Shown in pieces: positions 53,243 to 64,000 of a stretch of DNA of 64,000 nucleotides. The notes under the pieces were generated by a model, which worked only from the letters and a program-made list of their open reading frames with translations, did no database searches and had not been told where the DNA came from. The stretch spans positions 61,757,668 to 61,821,667 of the forward strand of contig OZ026613.1 of the NCBI GenBank assembly GCA_964020975.1. The letters are read 5' to 3'. The position numbers were made by a program, and so were the translations under genes. Every line of letters begins with the position of its first letter. Positions within the stretch are counted from its first letter, which is position 1. This DNA is from Hermodice carunculata. Its lineage: Eukaryota > Annelida > Polychaeta > Eunicida > Amphinomidae.

Positions 53243-56200
53243 AAGAACGGATCAATGAATAAGTATGTACTTTAGATGCATTTTTTTTCAAGATTTATCT
53301 TTTTAATATAAATCTTCATCTTTGCATGTCCAGCCATACGACTGAAAAATAAAACGTTGTTTCAATATATCTACTGTGTTGACGGATATGCACTGATGTC
53401 AGTATGCTGATAAAATATGTAAAACCTGACATTGGAATTAATAGGTTATAATCTCAGCAAGTCCTGTCCATGATACCTTATGTATAAAACCACATTCACA
53501 AGGACATAGCAAATAAGTTCTGATACATGAGCTGTATGTAGACATATAAAAAGGACTTGTTCTCAGTAGGCTTATGTCAAGGGAAAACGCCTCTGTGGGT
53601 CAAGCATCACTATCTATTGTTTGAAGCAACACATATATCTGGCCAGTGACTAATTTTCACACACTGCCCGCGTGTCTCAACAGATGGCTTCCTACGGAAA
53701 GTGACATAAAAAGTTAAACCGCTTATACGCATATCATGACAAGATTTTATCATCCATAAAACTGGATTATTTTGGCAACGAGACTAAAGTGTTATACCTT
53801 AGGGCCATGTCGAGGAACAAGGTGCATCTACGGGACCCTATATCTGGCCTTATGTCCTCCATAGCTGGAAATATATAGTTAAGGAGTGCGTGCCAAGTGT
53901 GTGACTTATTTGCATAACATGTATGATTGGCTTTTTGAAAGAGTAAATTACGTTGCAGGTGCACTCAGTTGAAGCCATTAACTTTCCTTAACAAGAATAC
54001 AGGGCACATGTTGATCACCCAGGCTTGAAATGGTCGAAATAAACGAGCAATAAATATCACGGAATTGGTGATGTAGGGAAAAAACAAATTTTAGTTTGAT
54101 TCTGTTCACAATGCGTATATATCACATTGTGTGTATCGCACCTTATTTTGTACTTCGATTATAACGAATGTACAAGAAACCATAATTTTCAGTGAAGAAC
54201 ACGATTTGCCAAAATATTAACATATAAATATTGGTGTCTGAAAATAAATCATTTGTATTTGTAAAATGATACAGTTGTATGCATATGTAGATGCGATGCT
54301 TTTAGCACCAGCTTTAACTATGCGAAACAAGCCAGATTACGGGCTAACTGGTATATCAGAATTTTATGTACATGGATATTCAAAGCTGAGCATGCTAAAA
54401 CGCCAAGTAATTTTCCTTCAAAGGCAACGTCAACTTAAGTTTAAAGTGACATTTAAATCAAAAGCAATGGCGATGGAGTTATGTCTCGCACAGCAGGAAG
54501 TGCCATTAGTTTGCAGATAGGACAATAATGTAGTTATGGTAAACATTACAGAAACACACCTTCTTTGTAAAAGCGGTTTAATCTATCAGTGATGCTTTAC
54601 CTAGTGCAAGTGGGACTTTCTTAAACTACATGACCTTCTTAGTTTCCATTTTGTTATTTTGCTATTAACTTTGAATATTTGAGGTAAGGGCAGATAATTA
54701 TGAAAATAACAGGTATTAAATTCAACTTGATAGAATACTGAGCCACATAATCACTAACAGCATCTCTGCTTAATCCTTAAACCATTACATAGCATAAATT
54801 GGAACCAAAAGCATAGAAATAGCACGAGACCTTGGGGGTGTAATTATAGAAATAAATAGAGAGAACATGATGAAGACATAAATACATGCGATAGTCTGCC
54901 ATTGTTGCGCTCTACCCGTTACCTCTCTTATTTTACTGACTTCCACATAAACACTCCAAGGGAATCAAAATATTTAATCACAGATCAAGTGCGTGTGTTC
55001 TACGAGGTTAGAGTGACAATGCAGAGCAGTGAGTATCTTGAGCACCCCCATTCTTCGTCCTCAATCCACTGTTTGTTCGTGGATTTTTGGTAATATTATC
55101 TCAATGTATAGACTTAAAATATGAACGCTATCGGAAGCGGACAATGGATTTGGAGATGCCTAATTGTATGCAGTTGTGGTAAAACCACAACATTTACTGC
55201 TCTAACCTTGTTGTTAATATCAACCTATTTTTGCAATAAGGATTGCGGTCACTAGCTACAAAGTTGTGTAAAACAAGCGCGTATCAGCAAAAAGGTTAGA
55301 TTCTTTGTGCAAGTGTTTTGAAAGTGTACAATTGAATCAGGTATATAGGTAAAGCTATTGGTTCAGCTTTATATAATGGTTTCAGTACAAAGCAGTGGTA
55401 TCAAAATATTTCGCTACATCTTGACGACAAAAGGCATTGTTTTTCTTTCAGTATTGTGAACTTTGTTTACCTGTGATTTTTTTAAAAGCTGACAATGAAC
55501 ATATATTATATTTTACTCAAAAACCCAAACCGTGGCATTATAAAATATCACACACAGAGATAACAGGGCAATAGGCGACATTCTGTAACTATTTTCAGAC
55601 CAAAATCAAATATAGGTGTGGTATGTGACTCTTTTCCAGATTAAAGAATATAAACTTTTGTGTTGCTATTTTTGTACTCGGCTCTATGCAGCGGGAGTCC
55701 GTCCATCCTCGATATTCCGTGCGCCAAGAGAAGTGGGATCAGAAATGTTTGCTTTGTTTTTTGCTCGAAAAGTTTCCCAGTGATATTATATAAACAACCA
55801 CCACATCAACGCGGTTATCTAATTTACAGAAGCCCTATGTTCTGCAAATCCGGCCAAAGGCAACTTAAGAAAATGCTTTAGTGTCATGCCATAACAATAT
55901 ACTAATGAAATGAAGCAAACGCCAAGATCCTTTATTGGGGCACATTGAATCATTTTGAGAACGTGCTCATAGCATCCGTTTGTCAATTGCTTATACCATT
56001 GCATAGTGCCACATGTATTTCAAGGATTTTGTTTAGACACCCCCCCCAAAAAAAACTCCACCCACCAAAGCATCACCCAAAACAGGGAAACCCACAAAAA
56101 AATCAAACCAAAAACACGCCCCTCAAACAGGAGCAATTTACAATGTAGCCTTACATCATTGTCCTGGGAGGCTGTAGCATTTACCATCAGAACCTAATAG

Positions 56201-59200
56201 GATGGAGATGGAAAGGTCTGACAGATGGTTTATCAAAAAAGGTTGTAAGACGTGTTCCGTCGATTTCTTTGATTATTCACGTTCCTGATGATGTCGCTCG
56301 ATGGATGGAGTTCAACAAGCACCCATGTTTCTTTTGACAGAGAAAGAACTGTTTAACTGTTTGTAACATAGCCATAGGCGCAATCGTTGTGCGAGGTGAA
56401 GATGACCTGTGCTAATTACAAAGTTGGCCACGCGACTGAAGATCCGCATTGATTACATTAGAATCCCAACATAAGGGACGTTCATGAAACACGGTGTAAT
56501 GTAATTTGATTCAGTCGTCTCGTCTGTCTAAATATAAAAAGAAACAGCACAAGCGCTTTGACAAAGCACCGAGATGAGTTTTCGTGCAGGTGAATTAACA
56601 GTGTTGAAGCTGAAGTTGGCATTCTCATGTGTTGTTGGCAGACAGCAGACGTCTCACCGCGTGGCTCATGCAACTGAGTGGACAAGGTGTGGCAATGGTC
56701 AACGTCAAACCATGACCAACCAGTGTGTTTTTTTACATCGTAAAGATGCGTACACGTGACACTTGTGACAGCACATGTTGCTCGTTCACTAAAGACAAAT
56801 ATTGCTAGATTGGTAATTATTCTCGCGCAATGAGAGTAACTAAATATGTGGCGGTGGAATGGTAATAGAAGCTATTTCCATCCAATAGAGGACAGTAAGA
56901 GGACCCCCAGAGAATTCCCAAGTTTATTTTGAGTCAGAGTGAAGATAGGATCATGCTTCAAGCAAAATGGCTGCATATTTTATACCTAGCCTGTCTGGTT
57001 CGACAGGTGACTCCCTGGAGTGATCAATTCCTATAAAAATTACTTTAATTAATTTGTTTCTAGTCCAGTGGTTTCTACGGCTTTTTAGTTTAATCAAGCT
57101 GAAACGGACCAGTGTGACGTTGTCTTTTATAGCTGTGGACATACGTCAGCGCTCGTCCCTCCGAGATGTACCCCAACAAAAGCACCGCACATCTAGGGAT
57201 GTGATTGCATCCCGGCTTTATCATTTCACATTCACCATGACCTCTTCATCAAATTCTATGTTTAAATTCCCCGTGGCTAGAATTTACATGTAAGCGGATT
57301 TTGTTTGGTTATTACCCTCTCACCCCAAGCCTTATGAATATCAGCATTCTCGGGGTGGGTGTGTGTAGCCGGGCGGGGCGAATAGTTGTTTGCACACATC
57401 GTGCGTGCAAAAATTGAAAGCTGCCGGTTCTGTATAATTTAACAATTGAAAATTAGTAGGTCCTTTGGTATAAAAAAAAAAGAATATTGCAACAATGGAG
57501 TATGCATGAATCCTCTGCTTTTGAATAGAATGGTAAAATACTTCACTTAAAGTTGATTAGGTTGTCAAAGACGGATGGACCAGCGTTTGATTTCCGTAGG
57601 CTTCTGAAAAATTGACACCCCCTCCCCCCGAAAACTGGTCGACAACGACTGTAATTTGGAATGTCGACTGCTTCATCTCTTTTCTTTCATGCTGCTCTTT
57701 CACCGAATAATATGAATGAAAGGTTTAGAAAAGATCGCCCCACTGCGACCATGTGTCCACAGTCAAAAGCTTCCATGGCGTGCTCTTGGCGCTAACAGTG
57801 CGCGCCAAGAAAAGCTGTTGACTCAGTCCTTTCACGTGTCTGATTAAGTGTTAACACCCAACAGCAGTTAAGAGTTAAATTTTCAGTATGTGCGGCTAAA
57901 TTAGGAAGAATACCCTGTGCTAAGCAAATCATATAAACTTTGACCCTCTTCCCCAGAGGTCGACCAAACATTTGTGGCAGTTCAAATTCCCGAGACAAAT
58001 TTCTACCCCCACTTGGTACGAAACTTGCCAAACATCAATGGATATAACATGGTGACACTAAATTGTGAGTTTCTTGAGATATTTCAATGAGAAACGTTGA
58101 GACAAACTCGTCAGGATTTTTGTTGGCTTACAGTTGATGACGAATATGCATGTAGCACGAGGGGAGAGCATAAGTGATTGTTACTGACGATTAAAAAGAG
58201 ATGAGTTCTGTTTATTTAATTGGAGAGATAAGGTCAGATAATACGAGGCATGCAGATTATTTTCAACCACAATCTCGGATCCTGTCGCTATAGGCAACGC
58301 TGACAATCAGCCTCCATGATACGGGTGTACTACAGAAAACTAAGATTGTGACTTTTGTTTGGGAATAAAGATGACTCCTTCTTGCATCAAGCTCAATGTG
58401 GGTTTGGAGAACATGACTATAACTTTTTAAACAGTAAGGTGTACCAAAGTTGCCGCTGCAATTGATGGGGAGATCTGCCCGTGCATACAGGTACTTCCAC
58501 GCTGAATGATGTAGGCCATAGCAGCCCCGCAGCTGATATGAATGTCCGGTATTAAACTACGGTACATGTGCAATGGTCACATCATGAAGTCTTCAAAATA
58601 ACCCGATGCTCGGCTGGCACAAGAGTGGTTGGTGTGAAAACCGAGAAAACCTAGTCTTATTGCACAGAACATTTGGCCTATCTTTGCTTTTTCTGATGTC
58701 ATTCACATAAGCTGGATATTAAAAGCTGACCACAGAAGTTAGTGACCAATGAATGTTATCCGTGAACTGAGACTTTTTCACCAATGTGGCGAATATAAAA
58801 GGTGAGTAGCAAAACAACAAAAACTCTGCCGGTAGACCGTAGTAAAATGCATCAAATATTACAAGTAATGTGACGCAGGTTGATATTATCTTAACATTGG
58901 CCATACGGGTAGGAGGTAAAAGTAAGCTTTTTCACGCCAATGTAGTCATGGAAACGTGAGAGGAAGGCAAACATGAACGTCTGCATGTGAACACTAATAT
59001 CTTGCAGTCACGCAATATGCCCTTTCACAGAAAACGTTCACTTTTAAGTATAATTATCGGATAGTACTTTTCTCTTGGGAGGCAGAACACTGAAAAATTA
59101 GGCACCTCAAGCTGGGACATTTCCTTCCGTTCTTTTGTGCTGGGAGTTGATTAAAGTTCACACACACATACTTTTTTTTAGCGACAGAGGTCTGCTTGAA

Positions 59201-62200
59201 AACGGTCATCAAGTCGTGAAGACGCTACCGGATATAGTGATTCGTAGTTTGGAGTATTGTTTTCCTGAGTGGAAAACAAGTCTTCCGGATGTCAACAAGG
59301 CCAAATTCATTTTCTTTTTGGTTACAGTCCATTAGTTATATACATGTCCATATTGTTCACGCGAACAATTCATAAAATGGTCAAGCACACGCAAGTGGCA
59401 AGAATCGGTAAACGGGATTATAGATACATATATGACAATGTCCGATTACGCTTGGAAGACACATTTACAAATGATTAGAAATACATACAAAGACAAATTA
59501 TACTAATGTGGTAATCGTGATCCTGAAACTATAGTAAGCAAACCAGAACTGTTCTATGCCAAAAACAAGACATTTCATAACGATCACTAAGATTTAAATT
59601 CGGTTTCGGGTGGGACTGAAAAGAGCAGTGAGGGTGGGTTCTGACTTTACTTAACGAAATGAGGTGAACTACAGGCATCAAACAAACAAGCAAACAAACA
59701 AACGAAAACCAACAAACGACTCCCCCCCCCCAAAAAAACGCTTTTGAGATACAGTATGAGTTCGCTCATGTCTGGGAAAAGCATCAGCAGAAAGCTATGG
59801 TATTTCTAACCAAAGCACCGCTATTTTAAAAGACAAAAGAAGATATTTATTTTTATTGCTATTTTCAGCTTATTAAATTATTGAAATTAAATCACGTCAC
59901 ATGCCAGCTGCAAAAGATATCAACTTGACAATACTTAGGTTTGATGAAAAAAAACTGTAGGAGAGTCGCAGGGATAGCCATGTTGACATGAAAAGCCAAT
60001 TTCTTCACATTGGTTTTGCATGTCAAGGCAACAGCAAAAACAGTACTACATTTTAACTGATTAAAAAGGAGATTTATCCAATCTATGGCAGCTGACGACT
60101 GGGCAGCTATCAATACCCCCCCCCCCAAATATCAATATGTTCAATGTCATATGTGTAGGCTTCCCGTGGCTTATAAGAAGCAGACATTCAGGAAATAAAT
60201 AGCACGCCAAAGTTGTCCTGCAACTCACGAAAAGTACACAAAGCGTTCTGATAGAGTAAGTAGAGTCCCAATCTTCATTGTTGTGACAAAGCAGCTAATC
60301 ACCTCGCACCGATTCACAAAGATGAAAATTTTGTTTCTTTAGCGCAGAGAAAGAAATAATACATAATAACACTCAACTTTAAAATATGATGCCCCACTAA
60401 AGAACTTCCAAAAAGTCTGGTCAGTAAAACCTCTGATACATTTCGGTTCCGCATGGCGTTGCATCAGAAATGTGCAAACCATTTATGGCTGAATTAGGGA
60501 CTCGTATGTTCCTGGCTGAACGAAAAACAGAGGGAGGTATGATGGATCAAATCATGATGCAAAAAAGAAATCGATGATGTCACTATTAAAAAAGATTAAA
60601 AAAAAAACATATGGAACACAGCTCACTTGATATTGTATTTCTGGTGAATGTTTAACTGGTCTCTCACAGACTGTACGGAAAAATATTCCACATACAAGTT
60701 ACTCCAAATGAACAGTGCATGTTGATGACAGGACAGCGAATTGCAATTGAAATAATGTAAATATTTTTTTCTATCATCAGATTCGCTTTATTTCAGTCGA
60801 ATGACAAGTTTACCCTTCCTTTTTCATTTTATCATCTTTTATATGAACTCAATCCTTGTGATAGAATATATACATTAATTGTATGTTTAGTTACAAACTT
60901 TACATTTTGATTATCACCCCTGAGTTTGTATATTCAGGAAACAAAATGCAGAGGTGCAGATACTTTACTACAAACTAGTTTGTTCCGTTGTAAGTTTCTC
61001 TCCTGTAAATGTTAATTATTGACCAGCGATTGTAATGGTCGAATAATCAAACAGTATTTTTACACATGCCAAATTGCTAGTTGCAGTTTGAAACATTTTC
61101 AATCTTGAAAGGTTTTGAAGATAATTTCGGATCGTTGGCTGATTGGTGACAAATCCTTTCACAAGGCAAGGTCAGCATTGTTCAGGTAAGGGCGAAGTAT
61201 AGAATTCCAAACAAAACGATAGTTACTGGGAATCGAATTTAAAAGAGAGGAATCGCACATGCATGTTTCTTCTGGAATTGTTATACGGAAATAAGTGTGA
61301 AATTAAAGACCATTATTCTTTTTCCACGGCATTTATCCCTATTGTGATCCATCCTATTTATTACTACTGTGATCTGTGTTATCAAACAGATTAAATTGAT
61401 AGATGAGGCCACCAATATTTATAAAATGAATGGATATTGTGATTATATGGCATATTGCGGTCCATGTATGTCACAGTGAAGAATAATGTTTTTTAATAAG
61501 TTGAATGGTTCCAGTTTTTCAAAATTGGGGATTTGCAAGAATTATATTTGTGGGCAAGCATACTCTAATAGACGTAAAAGACAATGGAAGGAGTAAAGCA
61601 TTATAGAGTTAGGACCAGAAGGGAGGCGGTCACTGTTCATCACCTGTGCTGATCTATCAAATTTGAGATCGTAGCTTTGTATTGATCACAATCTGCTGGT
61701 CCGTCTATTGCACTGATCGACACAATGTAGACCTTTAGTTACCTTTTTTCCTAATGTTACTTTATAAGTGTGCTCATTATGCATGCTCACGCGTTCGCGG
61801 GCGTGAGGTTTTTTGTATGTGTCGATGGCCAGACACTCTATCTGAACCTGTTGGGTAGCATCACAGATGCACCATATAAACGGGTTGCCTATTTACCGCA
61901 ACCTTAACAATCGGGTCAAGAGTCGTTAATAACTATTTTTTCTTCAATACACTCTGATCACATTAAAACGACAATAATGTGTCAGTCGTAGCACCTAATT
62001 ATCAGCTCATGGCCGCCATCGAAACGAAATACCACTGTTAGTGGAGGAATATGAAATAATAGTAATTACAGTGCAAAGCCCAGAGTGGTAACATAGCAAA
62101 ACCCCCGCGCGTTGAACTCCTTTGTTTCGAATGGATGAGAACAAGGATATATGCAATGAGGAGCCAGCAAAGCTCTGTCGACCCAATCTGTCTATGCTTC

Positions 62201-64000
62201 TGCCGCAAAGATCAACAAGTCAATTGCATGTGTAGGGCACAGATAAATTAAATTAGATTTAATTCTCTGGAAATCCAATGCCCCCCTCGGGATGTAATTT
62301 AGTAGCCGACGCGTGGCCAAATGACTGCATACTTCGAGAATAAATCGCCCAGACAATACGATATTGTTAAAAAAGCAAACATGTCAAGAACCATACGTTG
62401 GGCTTCATATGCGGACACATATACGCATTAGATCCTTATGACTAACTGTAAATACTGCGTCATCATTTATAAAAGTTTTGAAATCGGTGATTAACGTAAT
62501 AATTACCCTACATCGTCGCTTTTTGCACGTCCTTGAATTGTGAAAATGACATTTTACCCACAAATTGACCATTTCTTTTTGTACACACAGGTAAATCTCA
62601 GCTCAATACTTGAGTCAGTTTGGTTTATTTTTCATTTTTCCGTGGCAATGTTTACATCATAGCCACTGCTGGAGTGCGAAGATACTATTATCCTGTTAGT
62701 TTTGTTTTGGTGATAGTCCGATGGAGCCATTTATCCTGAGGCCAAATGTGACAGCAACATTTGGTAATGAACATTTCTGTATACTTTGGCAAACAATATG
62801 AAACATAGCAAAGACGACTATGCAATGGGATGGCTCGTTTATAAATGTACCATATACTATCTTTCAGTCTACAACCAGTTTGATTTAAACTTCCTCTGAA
62901 TAATGAAAATATATTTTATATCTTTCCCTGGAAACCAATGGTTATGTTGAAGTTTGACTTCCAATAAAGCATAGAAACATACATAGTATAATATACATTT
63001 AACTTCAACATGTAATTTTGAAAACGAACTAAATTATAGTCATAATGAAGCAATAACTGTGTATAAGTTTACAGATGACCATACTCAGCAACTCCCACAC
63101 ATATTCTTGTCGGTTCTATCTGCAGGTGCTTTGTACTTAAAATAGTTTTAAACGGTTAGCTTCCAAAGGTGGGGGCATTTCTACTGTTATTTTAGAAGAC
63201 CTTAGCTCAAAGGCCGACCAATATTGGATCCTCTTCTAACCTCACAACAAAACAAATTAATGCACAGATGTTCATTGTCATGTTCAAGGAGTATGTATGG
63301 TTTATTGACAATTGAATATAAATATAAAACAGTGGTATATAATCACCTTGCGAATATCTCAAACGTACAAAGGCAGGCATAATGAACTTTCAAAACCATT
63401 ATCCGAGCCCATATGCCAAATTTATGGCACTTTTCAGCTGTGTTCTGCAGGCATGTTCTTCGGTTTTCATTCAACATCCACCCACTCTCAGTACTCATTG
63501 AAATGCTTGCACCCTTCGAATGATACGAAGACATCTTTCGCCTTGCATGGAAATCTGTTCATCTCAAGTTGATCCAAATAACAAATATATAAAACTTAAT
63601 AAAACAAAACAAAGAGCAAGAAATTTAATTCTTCCATCGTTACCGCTTTAGTATGCAAATAACTTATGGAGGATTTATTTTTGAGCAAATTCAGTTTACG
63701 AAAGAACGCACATTTATCAAAAAAATTGCAGTATTTTCTACATTTTAATCATAAACATTATATTGACACTTTTAAGTGCTGCATATATGTGATATACCAA
63801 GTTTCCATACACAATAATTCCTTTCAATTCAAATGAACTAATTCCATTCTTTTCGTAAAAGCATTCTAGACAATAGAGTTTTGCCCAATGAATCTAAAGT
63901 TGGCTGTTGAATATGGAGTAGCTTCAGTGCCAAGCTATAATGTTTCTCATTTTGCTAACACATTAATAAAATCAGAAAAGGACACTGCTAATCCATGGAT
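53243..64000. other. Gene desert; low-complexity tracts only
   Basis: About 10.8 kb in which I can support no gene. All open frames are short (at most about 84 codons) and lack family motifs or splice context. Low-complexity sequence includes a C/A-rich, nearly T-free strand at 56038-56135, (CAAA)n plus a C homopolymer at about 59684-59738, and a C homopolymer at 60117-60126. The last 3 kb shows nothing notable. Confidence 0.5.

Overview
The window is metazoan nuclear DNA. It is AT-rich and very gene-poor, and it carries long (TA)n, (GA)n, (TG)n, (GAT)n and (AAT)n microsatellites, non-LTR retrotransposon (LINE) copies at every stage of decay, short inverted-repeat DNA elements and degenerate tandem repeats with units of about 120-150 bp. 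The only host gene I can support is an Atonal/Atoh-class bHLH transcription factor. Its bHLH sequence and the mix of CR1/Jockey-superfamily LINEs fit a bilaterian invertebrate, probably marine. I cannot name the phylum from sequence alone.

Layout. 0.4-3.2 kb: an almost full-span but broken LINE on the minus strand. 4.4-6.3 kb: a tandem array (family A) whose units carry paired nuclear-receptor half-sites, a (GAT)n tract, and an inverted patch of a second tandem family (B). 6.3-13.6 kb: non-coding DNA with palindromes, a pogo/Tigger-like inverted-repeat element, microsatellites and a TGATCA-rich degenerate repeat. 13.6-14.2 kb: a weak Gypsy-like LTR retroelement fossil. 15.6-16.0 kb: a LINE 3' tail and a hairpin. 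18.2-19.2 kb: long TA/GA tracts with a 45-bp unique segment present twice. 22.4-25.6 kb: the main family B array, a foldback with CTCF-like and octamer motifs, a 61-bp repeat rich in ACGCGT, LINE pieces, a second pogo-like element, and a LINE containing another LINE tail flanked by a target-site duplication. 32.1-35.5 kb: the longest LINE, on the plus strand, with an intact FADD motif. 40.7-41.2 kb: another LINE C-terminal piece. 43.6-43.8 kb: a PIF/Harbinger-like MITE with TAA target-site duplications.

46.4-48.3 kb holds the atonal-like gene. A compact promoter (CCAAT boxes, an inverted pair of TGATTGAC sites, a TATA box) leads into a 5' leader with a 74-codon upstream ORF whose stop codon overlaps the main start as ATGA. 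A 182-codon single-exon CDS with a C-terminal bHLH follows, and an AATAAA lies about 0.93 kb downstream. From 48.3 kb to the end I find no gene, only an (AAT)n tract, one tandem duplication and low-complexity tracts. The picture is a developmental transcription-factor gene alone in a repeat-rich gene desert. No operon-like or defence-like system was found. The most unusual structures are the family A array, the CTCF/octamer foldback, the 61-bp ACGCGT repeat and the ATGA-coupled upstream ORF.
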